A DNA stretch of 64,000 bases from contig NZ_JABFCN010000003.1 in the NCBI RefSeq assembly GCF_013087515.1, positions 248,001 through 312,000 of the forward strand. The letters are read 5' to 3'. This DNA is from Rhizobium sophorae (lineage in GTDB: Bacteria > Pseudomonadota > Alphaproteobacteria > Rhizobiales > Rhizobiaceae). The notes beneath the pieces are model-generated. The model was not told where the DNA came from, ran no database searches, and was given only the letters and a program-made list of their open reading frames with translations. Both the position numbers and the translations under genes were made by a program. The stretch's first letter is position 1. The number at the start of each line of letters is the position of its first letter. Shown one piece after another: positions 33,713-42,309 of the stretch.

Positions 33713-34411
33713 ATGATTTCGACGAGACCGAAGGAACCCTCAACGGGCACAACCCAGATACCGCGCGCCAACAGCCTGGCGGGCGACGTCTACGAGGCAA
33801 TCTTCAACCAGCTCATGTCATTGAAGATCGCCCCGGGGGCTCGGATTACCGTCGACAACCTGGTCAGGGAATTCAACGTCTCACACACCCCTATCCGCGA
33901 AGCCCTCGGCCGGCTTGAAGGCGAAGGCCTCGTCGTCAAGCAGCATCTCGTCGGCTATCGTGCCGCGCCGCAAATCACACGCCACCGCTTCGACGAGCTC
34001 TATGAACTGCGCCTACTGCTGGAACCTGCCGGCGCTGCGAAGGCCGCCGAGGCGATGAACGACGAAAAGCTGGCCATCCTGACGGAGGCCGCCGGCGTGA
34101 TGACACGCAGCGACAACAGGGACGAACGAGCGAACTATTCGGCCTTCGCCCGCAAGGACGCTATTTTCCACGACCGCATCATGGAATTTGCCGGCAACGA
34201 GTTGATCCGCGAGATGCTGACATTCCAGCACACGCATTTCCATATCTTCCGCCTGATGTTCCATCGCCGCGTCACCGAGGAGGCGCTCGCCGAGCATCAG
34301 ACGCTGCTCGATGCCTTCGCGGCGCGCGACCCCGGCGCAGCTGCGAAGGCAATGCGCATCCATATCGAACATTCGCGCGACCGGCTGTTGCCGGCCTTCG
34401 ACGAAATCTGA
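33713..34411 (+). CDS. GntR-family regulator, FadR/FCD subfamily
   Basis: 232 residues. The N-terminal winged helix reads GDVYEAIFNQLMSLKIAPGARI then VDNLVREFNVSHTPIREALGRLEGEGLV, the GntR signature. The C-terminal all-helical FCD effector domain contains the metal-ligand pattern FHDRIMEFAGNELI and later histidines (HIEHSRDRL). It is divergent from the Ldh/alcohol/aldehyde dehydrogenase operon and 56 bases upstream of the DJ-1/PfpI gene, so it probably regulates both in response to a small carboxylate. Autoregulation through the shared intergenic site is likely. Confidence 0.9.
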   Translation: MISTRPKEPSTGTTQIPRANSLAGDVYEAIFNQLMSLKIAPGARITVDNLVREFNVSHTPIREALGRLEGEGLVVKQHLVGYRAAPQITRHRFDELYELRLLLEPAGAAKAAEAMNDEKLAILTEAAGVMTRSDNRDERANYSAFARKDAIFHDRIMEFAGNELIREMLTFQHTHFHIFRLMFHRRVTEEALAEHQTLLDAFAARDPGAAAKAMRIHIEHSRDRLLPAFDEI

Positions 34412-34467
34412 GCAACCGCGCCGGGCAAGGACGAGCCTGCCCGGCCTGACAACGAGGAGGAGAACCC

Positions 34468-35061
34468 ATGCCAGGCAAGAAAATCCTGATGCTCACCGGC
34501 GATTTCACCGAGGAGTACGAAATCTTCGTCTTTCAGCAGGCGATGGAGGCGGTCGGTCACACGGTGCATGTCGTGTGCCCTGACAAGAAGGCCGGCGACA
34601 TCCTCAGGACGTCGCTGCACGATTTCGAGGGCGACCAGACCTACACCGAAAAACTCGGGCACAACGTCACCATCAACAAGACGTTTTCCGAGGCCGAGGA
34701 CCAGCTCGACCAGTATCATGCCGTCTACTGCGCCGGCGGGCGGGGACCGGAATATATCCGCACCGACAAGCGGGTGCAGGCGATGGTGCGTCATTTCCAC
34801 GAACAGAAGAAGCCGATCTTCACCATCTGTCACGGCGTCCAGATTCTGATCGCGGTCGACGGTGTCGTTCGTGGCAAGAAGGTGGGTGCACTTGGGGCAT
34901 GCGAACCGGAGGTCACCCTGGCGGGCGGAACCTATATCGACCTGTCGCCAACCGAAGCCTATGTCGATGGCACGATGGTTTCGGCCAAGGGCTGGACGGC
35001 GCTCGCTGCCTTTATCCGCGAATGCCTGAAGGTACTGGGAACAGAGATCCACCACAGCTGA
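34468..35061 (+). CDS. DJ-1/PfpI family protein
   Basis: 197 residues of the DJ-1/PfpI/glutamine-amidotransferase-like fold. The nucleophile elbow is FTICHGVQILIAV with the reactive Cys near residue 127, and the conserved acidic partner is in the N-terminal LTGDFTEEYE segment. Members act as glyoxalases, deglycases, hydratases or peptidases on small reactive carbonyls. A GAGGAG site precedes ATG 34468. It follows the GntR gene and is closed by a strong terminator, so the two form a short transcript. Detoxifying a reactive aldehyde from the neighbouring dehydrogenase pathway is a reasonable but unproven role. Confidence 0.87.
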   Translation: MPGKKILMLTGDFTEEYEIFVFQQAMEAVGHTVHVVCPDKKAGDILRTSLHDFEGDQTYTEKLGHNVTINKTFSEAEDQLDQYHAVYCAGGRGPEYIRTDKRVQAMVRHFHEQKKPIFTICHGVQILIAVDGVVRGKKVGALGACEPEVTLAGGTYIDLSPTEAYVDGTMVSAKGWTALAAFIRECLKVLGTEIHHS

Positions 35062-35081
35062 GACGACGGCACCAAGCAACG

Positions 35082-35118
35082 AAAGGCCCGGCAGGTGATT
35101 TCTGCCGGGGACCTTTTT
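35082..35118 (+). terminator. Intrinsic terminator after the DJ-1/PfpI gene
   Basis: AAAGG and CCGGCAG pair with CTGCCGG and CCTTT around a 7-base loop, with a small internal loop, and the stem ends in a T-run (TTTTT, 35114-35118). It lies between convergent genes and can serve both directions. Confidence 0.8.
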
Positions 35119-35133
35119 GCAATGGGCCTGCAA

Positions 35134-36324
35134 TCACGCTCCGCCGCGGTTCCAGCCGCGGCCACGGTCGCCGAACATTTCATAGCCGCCATCGGTGATT
35201 GCGAGCGTATCCTCCAGCTTGATGAATCCGCGCTTCGGGTGAAGCATCGTCGTCTCGACCGAGATCACACTCCCGGCTTCCAGCGGTTTGTCGGCATCGA
35301 TGCCATCATAGGTGACGGGGTGGTTCGTCATGAGGAATGGCGCTTCGTGGGCGATGATGCCCATGCCATGGCAGAAAAAGTCGGTGAAGGCCGCCGACGG
35401 CGAGGCCTTGAGCTCGGCCTCCGCTGCCACGATCATCTCCCTGCCCGCAGCCCCTGCCCTGACCTTGGCGAAGGCCGCTTGCTGGATGCATTCGACTTCG
35501 GCCAGAAGGTCCTCCAGCTCCGCATCCGGCTCGCCGAGCACACCCATGCGGCAGAGGTCACCGATATATCCGTGATAGTTGCCGCCGGAATCGATCGACA
35601 GGATCTCGCCCTCGGCCCAGGCCTGCGGCGAGCCCGCGCGATTGTGGCTGGAGCCGAGCGTCAGCAGGCAATATTCGAAGTGCAGGCCGCGGTTCGTTTC
35701 CTCCCGGCGCAACTGCTCGATGATCTCCATCTTTGTAGAGCCGGCGCGTGCCGCCGCGATCGTCGCCAGCATCGAGTCGGTAATCAGTTCGGAGGCGCGT
35801 CTCAGCCTTGCCAGTTCATCCGGCGTCTTGACCGCCCTTAGCCGCTCCAACACATGCGTGGCATCGACAAATCGAGCGCCATCCAGCCGAGAGGCAAGAA
35901 GGTCGCGGGCGTCGGATGGCATGAAGGCTGGCTCGATGCCGATGCGCCCACCGGCCTTGCCGATTTTCTTCAGGTGCTCGGCGGCGAGCCCGGCGGCGTC
36001 CTGCGTGCCCCAGCTCGCCGTATGCACGGCGGGCGTCCAGAATGGATTGTTCTGGTGCTCCGCGCCCTCCATGCGGTTGCCCACATAGGCGGAGTGATCG
36101 GGCGCGCCTTTCTCATAAATCACCATCGGCAGGTACCGGCTATGCCCGATCGCATCCATGGCGGCGAAGAAGATGAACTTATAGCCGCCCATGAGATATT
36201 GCGTGTTATGTTTGGAAGTGGCGACGATGACGTCGATACCGGCTTCCTCCATGAGACGGTCGAGCTTGGCCGTATCGAACGGCGTCACGGCGGCCTGCCT
36301 TGTTTGCCCTGCATTGTCGTTCAT
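35134..36324 (-). CDS. M24-family metallopeptidase (Xaa-Pro peptidase/creatinase fold)
   Basis: 396 residues from ATG 36324 with a GGAGGAAAG ribosome site; the longer frame to 36540 overlaps the cupin gene and is rejected. The C-terminal pita-bread domain shows the five metal ligands: two Asp in LSIDSGGNYHGYIGDLCRMG, His in FCHGMGIIAHEAPF, Glu in VISVETTML and Glu in IKLEDTLAI. The N-terminal domain resembles creatinase-like domains. Activity could be aminopeptidase P/prolidase-like or hydrolysis of a non-peptide amide. It is the last gene of an operon with the UPF0261, TIM-barrel and cupin genes, which suggests a catabolic C-N or C-C hydrolase rather than general peptide turnover. Confidence 0.85.
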   Translation of the reverse strand: MNDNAGQTRQAAVTPFDTAKLDRLMEEAGIDVIVATSKHNTQYLMGGYKFIFFAAMDAIGHSRYLPMVIYEKGAPDHSAYVGNRMEGAEHQNNPFWTPAVHTASWGTQDAAGLAAEHLKKIGKAGGRIGIEPAFMPSDARDLLASRLDGARFVDATHVLERLRAVKTPDELARLRRASELITDSMLATIAAARAGSTKMEIIEQLRREETNRGLHFEYCLLTLGSSHNRAGSPQAWAEGEILSIDSGGNYHGYIGDLCRMGVLGEPDAELEDLLAEVECIQQAAFAKVRAGAAGREMIVAAEAELKASPSAAFTDFFCHGMGIIAHEAPFLMTNHPVTYDGIDADKPLEAGSVISVETTMLHPKRGFIKLEDTLAITDGGYEMFGDRGRGWNRGGA

Positions 36325-36355
36325 TGTCTTTCCTCCCAGAAATGGATGCGCCGCC

Positions 36356-36769
36356 TCAGAAGCCCGGCGGCAGCAGGCGGAAGTCCGGCAAATTGCGTAG
36401 CGCAAGCTCCGGCCCGGCCGGTGAGTACACCACGAAAAGGAGCATCTTCCCGCCACCAGTGTTCTTCGTCGAATGAAAGCGACTTTCCGGAATATAGATC
36501 GTGCAGCCGCTGGCGACCTTCTGCGTGATCGGATTACCATTCTCGTCCTCGACCATCTGCTCGCCCTCGCCGGAAATCACAAAAATGATTTCCTCCGCGC
36601 CAGGGTGATTGTGGCGGGAATGGCCCTCGCCGCTTGGCAGCTCGACGACGCCGCCGGAAAAGCGGCTGGCGCCGTTGACCTCGGGCGCCACAGTCAGCGA
36701 CAGCTTGCCCCAGTCGAAGCCGAAGGCGCTCACCTCCTCAGGATAGATGAAGTACTTGTCCTTTACCAT
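36356..36769 (-). CDS. Cupin-domain protein
   Basis: 137 residues from ATG 36769 with an AGGAGGG-type site. A single cupin barrel: motif 1 is GEGHSRHNHPGAEEIIFVISGEG with the His-His-Glu metal set, and motif 2 includes PESRFHSTKNTGGGKM. Small cupins are metal-dependent isomerases, dioxygenases or sugar-acid binding proteins. It is 23 bases after the TIM-barrel gene and 31 before the M24 peptidase gene, so it belongs to the same operon and probably acts on an intermediate of that pathway. Specific activity is unknown. Confidence 0.85.
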   Translation of the reverse strand: MVKDKYFIYPEEVSAFGFDWGKLSLTVAPEVNGASRFSGGVVELPSGEGHSRHNHPGAEEIIFVISGEGEQMVEDENGNPITQKVASGCTIYIPESRFHSTKNTGGGKMLLFVVYSPAGPELALRNLPDFRLLPPGF

Positions 36770-36792
36770 GAAACCCTCCTCCACACCCTTCC

Positions 36793-37635
36793 TCAGACGA
36801 CCGCGCCGATGGCGAGCGCCTTGAAATCTTCCGTCTGCTTTCGGATTGCCGCCTCTGCCGGCAGGCGCTCCATCGAGCTTGCGCCATAAAAGCCGTGGCA
36901 GCCAGGGCAACGCTCGAGAATGTAACGCGCATCCTCCGGCAGGGAGATCGGGCCGCCGTGGCAGAGCACGATGACGTCGTCGCGCACGGAACGTGCCGCC
37001 TTGGCGATCGCGGCGATCTCGTCGACGCAGGCATCGAGGGACTTGCCGGATGTGGCGCCGATCGTGCCGCCTGTCGTCACCCCCATATGCGCCACGACGA
37101 TGTCGGCGCCAGCGGTCGTCATGGCGATAGCCTCGCTCTCGTTGAAGACATAGGGCGTCGTCAGCAGGTCGAGCCCGTGGGCGGTGGCGATCATCTCGAC
37201 CTCCAGATTGTAGCTCATGCCCGTTTCCTCGAAACTCTGCCGCATCCGGCCGTCGAAGAGGCCTATTGTGGGGAAGTTCTGTACGCCTGAAAAGCCCATT
37301 GCCTTGAGGTCGGCGAGGAAGCGCGGCATCAGCACGAAAGGGTCCGTGCCGTTGACGCCGGCAAGCACCGGCGTCTTTTTCACGACCGGCAACACTTCAA
37401 GCGCCATGTCCTTGACGATTTCGTTGGCATTGCCATAGGCGAGCAGTCCGGCCGCCGAACCGCGGCCCGCCATGCGGTATCGCCCGGAATTGTAGATAAT
37501 GATGAGGTCGATACCGCCTGCCTCCTCGGCCTTGGCGGAGATGCCTGTGCCGGCACCGCCGCCGACGATCGGCACGCCGGCTGCGATCATGCCGTGAAAT
37601 TTTTCGAGGATGGTGCTGCGCGGTATGACTGGCAT
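36793..37635 (-). CDS. TIM-barrel protein, phosphoenolpyruvate-hydrolase-like family (UPF0261 partner)
   Basis: 280 residues matching the TIM-barrel family annotated as phosphoenolpyruvate hydrolase-like or Tm-1 C-terminal domain. Characteristic segments are [21 protein letters not shown] near the N-terminus, [15 protein letters not shown], and [12 protein letters not shown] near residue 185. In some organisms this barrel is fused to the UPF0261/Tm-1 ATP-binding domain; here the two are separate adjacent genes 11 bases apart. The biochemical role of the pair is not established. The operon context suggests metabolism of a small organic acid. Confidence 0.85.
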   Translation of the reverse strand: MPVIPRSTILEKFHGMIAAGVPIVGGGAGTGISAKAEEAGGIDLIIIYNSGRYRMAGRGSAAGLLAYGNANEIVKDMALEVLPVVKKTPVLAGVNGTDPFVLMPRFLADLKAMGFSGVQNFPTIGLFDGRMRQSFEETGMSYNLEVEMIATAHGLDLLTTPYVFNESEAIAMTTAGADIVVAHMGVTTGGTIGATSGKSLDACVDEIAAIAKAARSVRDDVIVLCHGGPISLPEDARYILERCPGCHGFYGASSMERLPAEAAIRKQTEDFKALAIGAVV

Positions 37636-37646
37636 CGATTTGTCTC

Positions 37647-38843
37647 TCAGGGGTTGGCGATATCACGATAGGCCGCGACGGCGGCCTCGGCGAAATCTGG
37701 ATCGTTGATATGGAGCGGCAGGCGAATAATACGTCGCGACGCCGTCGGCTTCACCGTCGTCTCCAGCGCGGCGAAAAGCGCGGCGTCGGCTTGCGGGTCG
37801 AAGAACGGACCGCCTTCGATGTCGAGGGCCGAAACGCCCTTTTCGGGAATGAGGAAGCGTACGGGGCCGTGGCACAGATTGAGCTTGTCGCCGATCCAGC
37901 GGCCGATCTGCGCGCATTCGGCCGAGGTCGTGCGCATCAGGGTGACGTTCGGGTTGTGCCGGTAAAACAGCCGGCCGGCATAACGCTCCGGAACGGTCTC
38001 CGGCGCCCAGAAGTTCACCATGTCGAGCGCACCGACCGAGCCGACATAGGGCAGGCCTTTGCGAGCAATGGCGCCGAAACGGTCCGAGGTGGCGGGCAAG
38101 ACGCCGCCGAACAGCAGGTCGCAGACCTCGGTCGTCGTGATGTCGAGCACGCCTGAGACCAGCTCGCTGTCGACAAGCTTCTCCATCGCCCGCCCGCCCG
38201 TGCCTGTCGCGTGGAAGACCAGGCAGTCATAGTCCGATCGGAGGCGCTCGACCATGGCGGATACGGCAGGTGTCGTAACGCCGAACATGGTAAGCCCGAG
38301 GGCCGGTTTGGATGCAGTCACCTCAGCGGGCCGGCGGGCCATGGCGGTGATCGCCTGGGCGGCGTTGTGAAGAATGACACGACTCAGCCGGTTCAGGCCC
38401 GCCATGTCCGTGACCGAGGGCATCATCACGATGTCTGAAACATCGACAAAGGGAGCCACATCGCCGGATGCGAGCGTCGAGACCATGATCTTTGGCAGAC
38501 CGAGCGGCAATTGGCGCATGCCTGCGGTAATGATCGAAGTGCCCCCGCCTCCACCGATACCGATGACGCCGGCGATGTCTTGGCGCTCCACCAGGAAGCG
38601 CGCGAAGGCAATGCCCATCGCCTCGACCGCCGTTCCGCGGTCGCCGCTGGCAAGAACGACCCCAGCCCCGTCCGGATGGCACGCCGCCACCGCGTCTGCC
38701 CTCACATCGACGGAGGTTTGAGGCTCGCGGATGCCGACGTCGACGCGGATAACAGCCCCACCCGCCGCTTCGATGCAAGCGGCCAGATAAGCAAGCTCCT
38801 CGCCCTTCGTGTCGGCCGTGCCGACCACGTAGATCTGCTTCAT
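37647..38843 (-). CDS. UPF0261/Tm-1-like ATP-binding protein
   Basis: 398 residues from ATG 38843; the longer frame to 38936 runs into the divergent TetR gene promoter. Family landmarks are [19 protein letters not shown] at the start, [13 protein letters not shown], the Gly-rich nucleotide loop [16 protein letters not shown] near residue 95, and [16 protein letters not shown]. The plant homologue Tm-1 inhibits tobamovirus replication, but bacterial members are conserved in catabolic operons with the TIM-barrel partner, as here. It is the first gene of the four-gene operon that is divergent from a TetR regulator. Confidence 0.87.
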   Translation of the reverse strand: MKQIYVVGTADTKGEELAYLAACIEAAGGAVIRVDVGIREPQTSVDVRADAVAACHPDGAGVVLASGDRGTAVEAMGIAFARFLVERQDIAGVIGIGGGGGTSIITAGMRQLPLGLPKIMVSTLASGDVAPFVDVSDIVMMPSVTDMAGLNRLSRVILHNAAQAITAMARRPAEVTASKPALGLTMFGVTTPAVSAMVERLRSDYDCLVFHATGTGGRAMEKLVDSELVSGVLDITTTEVCDLLFGGVLPATSDRFGAIARKGLPYVGSVGALDMVNFWAPETVPERYAGRLFYRHNPNVTLMRTTSAECAQIGRWIGDKLNLCHGPVRFLIPEKGVSALDIEGGPFFDPQADAALFAALETTVKPTASRRIIRLPLHINDPDFAEAAVAAYRDIANP

Positions 38844-38918
38844 TTCCCCTCCGAGACCGGTTGGGTTTCCTCCCAGCATATCCCACGTCCGGGCAAAGCG
38901 ATGGGCCCTTGCAAATTT

Positions 38919-38955
38919 GTGAGACGCGCGTATCATAAAGATATGGATGTCTCAC
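38919..38955. promoter_or_regulatory. Long inverted repeat at the TetR gene start (candidate operator)
   Basis: GTGAGAC (38919-38925) and GTCTCAC (38949-38955) are perfect inverted arms separated by 23 bases, so the arm centres are 30 bp or about three helical turns apart. The repeat straddles the ATG of the TetR gene at 38943 and lies 76 bases from the divergent UPF0261 start. Confidence 0.5.
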
Positions 38956-39581
38956 GTCAACAGAACGAAACAGCCAGGACCGAGCGAGGCCCGCGTGCCC
39001 GAACGCGAAAACTGATGCTTGAAACGGCAACGCGGCTCATGCAGTCCGGCATCACTCCCTCGGTAAGTGAAGTCGCCGAGGCTGCCGAAGTCTCGCGCGC
39101 GACGGCCTACCGCTACTTTCCGAGCCAGGCCGCGCTCGTGCATGCCGTGGTGGATGAGGCTCTGGGGCCGATACTCAGTTGGTCGTCGGACAGTCCGGAT
39201 GCACGCACCCGCGTTGCCGACCTCTTGGCGACCGCAATGCCGCGCATCGACGAGTTCGAAGCCACCTTCAAGGCGGCGCTGAAACTTTCGCTGGACCAGT
39301 GGGCGCAGCGTCAGGCCGGCACGCTCGGCAACGAGCCGCTATTCACGCGCGGCCACCGGGTCGACTTGCTCAAGTGCGTGACGGCTCCCCTGCAGGGCAC
39401 CGTGCCGCCCGAATCCCGGGAACGCCTTGCGCAGGCGCTTTCGCTTGTCTTCGGCGTCGAGGTGCTGATCGTATTGAAGGATATCTGGGGCCTGACCTCC
39501 GAAAGCGCGCAGTCTGTTGCCGAGTGGGCCGCCAAGGCGCTTGTTGACACGGCGTTACGGCAGGCGGAGAGCAAAGCATGA
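38943..39581 (+). CDS. TetR-family transcriptional regulator
   Basis: 212 residues from ATG 38943; the longer frame overlaps the divergent gene. The N-terminal helix-turn-helix reads TRKLMLETATRLMQSGITPSVSEVAEAA followed by VSRATAYRYFPSQAAL, the TetR signature. The C-terminal ligand-binding domain is divergent, as usual. It is divergent from the UPF0261/TIM-barrel/cupin/M24 operon and probably represses it until a pathway compound binds. The inverted repeat at its start codon suggests autoregulation. Confidence 0.92.
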   Translation: MDVSRQQNETARTERGPRARTRKLMLETATRLMQSGITPSVSEVAEAAEVSRATAYRYFPSQAALVHAVVDEALGPILSWSSDSPDARTRVADLLATAMPRIDEFEATFKAALKLSLDQWAQRQAGTLGNEPLFTRGHRVDLLKCVTAPLQGTVPPESRERLAQALSLVFGVEVLIVLKDIWGLTSESAQSVAEWAAKALVDTALRQAESKA

Positions 39582-39935
39582 CGTGGGGAACCTTCAAATT
39601 AATCCAACAATTGGTTGGACCAGATGAAGCAAATGTGGTCGGGATTGGCGAGCAAGACGTGACTTCGCCTGACAAGACTGCGTGAGCGGAGTCGCAATTG
39701 CGGGAAGAGATCTAGAAATCTGGAAGACGAACCTTTGCTAAATGCTCTCCGAGGCTCACTCTTGACGATAATGGGGTTTGGTACTACCAGATTAGGGAAT
39801 AACATTCAGGCTTGAGATCTGAAACGCGCCAGGGTCGGGGAGGACCCCAGCACGAAAATCACCCAGGAGGATCGGGAAGCCGGATCGGGAGGCCCGCGAT
39901 GACGCGGGAAGCGTGCATAAATGGGAGGAAACGTT
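39582..39935 (+). promoter_or_regulatory. Promoter region of the CUT1 importer with two FadR-type operators
   Basis: This 354-base gap has no gene. It contains two copies of TTGGT-N3-ACCAGAT, at 39611-39625 and 39778-39792, matching the FadR-subfamily consensus TGGT-N3-ACCA. A TTGACG -35-like element at 39762-39767 lies just upstream of the second site, so a repressor bound there would block the promoter. An identical motif occurs at 49807-49821 in the same regulon. Confidence 0.75.
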
Positions 39936-41246
39936 ATGCGCAAAACTATGACCGGTCTGTTGGCCGGTGTCGGATTGATGTGGGCCTGCGGAACGTCCGC
40001 GCAGGCCCAGGAACTGACGATCTTCTGGGCCGAGTGGGACCCGGCAAACTACCTTCAGGAACTCGCCAACGAATACGAGGCTGAAACCGGCGTCAAAGTC
40101 ACGGTCGAGACCACACCATGGGCCGACTTCCAGACCAAGGCCTTCACCGAGTTCAACGCCAAGGGGTCAGCCTATGACATGGTCGTCGGCGACAGCCAGT
40201 GGATCGGGGCAGCGTCAGAAGCCGGACATTACGTGGATCTGACCGAATTCTTCACCAAGCACAATCTGACCCAGGTGATGGCCCCGGCAACAGTGAAATA
40301 CTACGCCGAGTATCCGGCGAACTCGAAAAAGTACTGGTCAGTTCCGGCCGAAGGCGACGCCGTCGGCTGGTCCTACCGCAAGGACTGGTTCGAAGATCCC
40401 AAGGAGATGGAGGCGTTCAAGGCCAAATACGGTTACGACCTTGCCCCGCCCAAGACATGGGCCGAGATGCGCGACATCGCCGAATTCTTCCACCGTCCGG
40501 ACCAGAAGCGATACGGAATCGCCATCTACACCGACAACTCTTATGACGGTCTCGTCATGGGTGTCGAGAACGCGATCTTCTCCTTTGGCGGTGAACTCGG
40601 CGACTACCAGAGTTACAAGGTCGACGGCATCATCAATTCTGAGAAGAACGTCAAGGCGCTCGAATTGTATCGCGAGCTCTACGGCTTTACGCCTCCGGGC
40701 TGGGCCAAGTCCTTCTTCGTCGAGAACAACCAGGCGATCACCGAGAACCTGGCGGCGATGAGCATGAACTACTTCGCCTTCTTCCCGGCCCTGGTGAACG
40801 AGGCGTCCAACCCGAACGCCAAGGTTACCGGCTTCTTTGCCAATCCGGCGGGGCCGAACGGCGAGCAATTCGCAGCGCTCGGCGGCCAAGGCATATCGGT
40901 CATCTCCTACTCAAAAAACCAGGAAGAGGCGATGAAATTCCTCGAATGGTTCATCAAGGATGAGACCCAGAAGCGCTGGGCCGAACTCGGCGGCTACACG
41001 GCAAGCGCCAAGGTGCTTGAATCGCCGGAATTTCAGAACGCGACACCCTATAACAAGGCCTTCTACGAGACGATGTTCAAGGTGAAGGACTTCTGGGCAA
41101 CGCCTGAATATGCCGAACTGCTGATCCAGATGAACCAGCGCATCTACCCCTTCGTCACCGCCGGGCAAGGCACGGCGAAGGAAGCGCTCGACTCTCTGGC
41201 AGCGGACTGGAACGCGACGTTCAAGAAATACGGACGCAATAAATAG
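39936..41246 (+). CDS. Sugar-type ABC substrate-binding protein (CUT1)
   Basis: 436 residues from ATG 39936 with GGAGG correctly placed. A Sec signal peptide (KTMTGLLAGVGLMWACGTSAQA) is followed by a mature family-1 binding protein starting near QELTIFWAEWDPANYLQELA. Later segments NAKGSAYDMVVGDSQW and GWSYRKDWFEDPKEM are typical of this fold. It delivers a sugar or sugar acid to the two permeases encoded downstream. The linked dehydratase, 2-hydroxyacid dehydrogenase and epimerases suggest a sugar-acid or uncommon sugar. It is followed by a hairpin that probably raises its relative expression. Confidence 0.93.
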   Translation: MRKTMTGLLAGVGLMWACGTSAQAQELTIFWAEWDPANYLQELANEYEAETGVKVTVETTPWADFQTKAFTEFNAKGSAYDMVVGDSQWIGAASEAGHYVDLTEFFTKHNLTQVMAPATVKYYAEYPANSKKYWSVPAEGDAVGWSYRKDWFEDPKEMEAFKAKYGYDLAPPKTWAEMRDIAEFFHRPDQKRYGIAIYTDNSYDGLVMGVENAIFSFGGELGDYQSYKVDGIINSEKNVKALELYRELYGFTPPGWAKSFFVENNQAITENLAAMSMNYFAFFPALVNEASNPNAKVTGFFANPAGPNGEQFAALGGQGISVISYSKNQEEAMKFLEWFIKDETQKRWAELGGYTASAKVLESPEFQNATPYNKAFYETMFKVKDFWATPEYAELLIQMNQRIYPFVTAGQGTAKEALDSLAADWNATFKKYGRNK

Positions 41247-41260
41247 CAAACGTGATCAGC

Positions 41261-41282
41261 GGAGGGGCTCCGTCGCCCCTCC
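41261..41282 (+). promoter_or_regulatory. Intercistronic hairpin after the CUT1 binding-protein gene
   Basis: A perfect 8-bp stem (GGAGGGGC / GCCCCTCC) with a TCCGTC loop starts 15 bases after the stop. It occupies the same position as the hairpin after the other binding-protein gene at 22921, with no T-run, which fits an mRNA-stabilising role. Confidence 0.6.
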
Positions 41283-41402
41283 CTTGCATTCTGCATCTCG
41301 CGCCCAAAGGCGCGGTTCGAGAGGGCGCGGCGCCCGGAATTCACTTCGCGCATCGTGATGCCTTTTCCGGCATCCGGCGCCGACTCTCGGAGGAGGAGAG
41401 GA

Positions 41403-42308
41403 TTGGCAACCGCAGTCATGACATCGCTGGACACGAAATCACGTGCCGCATCCCGCGGCATGAGTGACATCCGCATTCGCAATCTCTTCATTATCCCGAC
41501 GATCCTGTTTCTGATCATCTTCAACATCTTTCCGCTGATCTATTCGCTCGGCTATTCCTTCACGGATTTTCGCGCCTCGACGAACGCGCCGGCGAACTTT
41601 GTCGGCCTGCAGAACTACCGCGAATTGCTGAACGATCCTTTCATCTGGTCGAATTTCGCCATCACCGCGAAATATGTGATCGTCTCCGTGACGGGTCAGG
41701 TGATCGTCGGCTTCGGCACCGCGATGCTGCTCAACCGCGATATCCCGCTGAAGGGTCTTCTGACGACGCTGCTGCTGCTGCCGATGATGCTGTCGATGGC
41801 CGTGGTCGGCCTCTTCTGGAAGCTGCTCTACGACCCGTCCTTCGGCATCATCAACTACGCGCTCGGCCTCGGCTCCTTCGAGTGGCTGTCGAATCCGGAC
41901 ATGGCGCTCTATGCGGTCGCAATCACGGACATCTGGATGTGGTCGCCCTTCGTGATGCTGCTGTCGCTTGCCGGCCTTTCGGCCGTGCCAAAACATCTCT
42001 ACGAGGCAGCGGCGATCGACCGCGCGGGACCGTTCTATACCTTCTTCCGCATCACGCTGCCGCTGGTGGCGCCGATCCTGATGATCGCAATCATCTTCCG
42101 TACGATGGAAGCCTTCAAGACCTTCGACCTCGCCTACATCCTGACCAGCCAACCGACGACCGAGGTGATCTCCATCCGGCTCTACAAGATGGCCTTCCAG
42201 GAATGGCAGACAGGACGCTCCTGCGCACTCGCCTACATCGTGCTCATCATGGTTCTTGCGATCACCAACATCTACGTCAAGTACCTCAACAAAGTGAAGG
42301 AGCGCTGA
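41403..42308 (+). CDS. CUT1 sugar ABC permease (MalF-like)
   Basis: About 302 residues with six membrane helices (IIPTILFLIIFNIFPLIYSL first). The EAA coupling loop is in YEAAAIDRAGPFYTFFRITLPLVAP. The frame opens at ATG 41355, but a strong GGAGGAGAGG site sits directly before TTG 41403, and ATG 41418 is also possible, so the start is uncertain. The gene ends 1 base before the next permease gene. It pairs with that permease to form the channel for the sugar captured by the upstream binding protein. Confidence 0.9.
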   Translation: MATAVMTSLDTKSRAASRGMSDIRIRNLFIIPTILFLIIFNIFPLIYSLGYSFTDFRASTNAPANFVGLQNYRELLNDPFIWSNFAITAKYVIVSVTGQVIVGFGTAMLLNRDIPLKGLLTTLLLLPMMLSMAVVGLFWKLLYDPSFGIINYALGLGSFEWLSNPDMALYAVAITDIWMWSPFVMLLSLAGLSAVPKHLYEAAAIDRAGPFYTFFRITLPLVAPILMIAIIFRTMEAFKTFDLAYILTSQPTTEVISIRLYKMAFQEWQTGRSCALAYIVLIMVLAITNIYVKYLNKVKER

Positions 42309-42309
42309 G

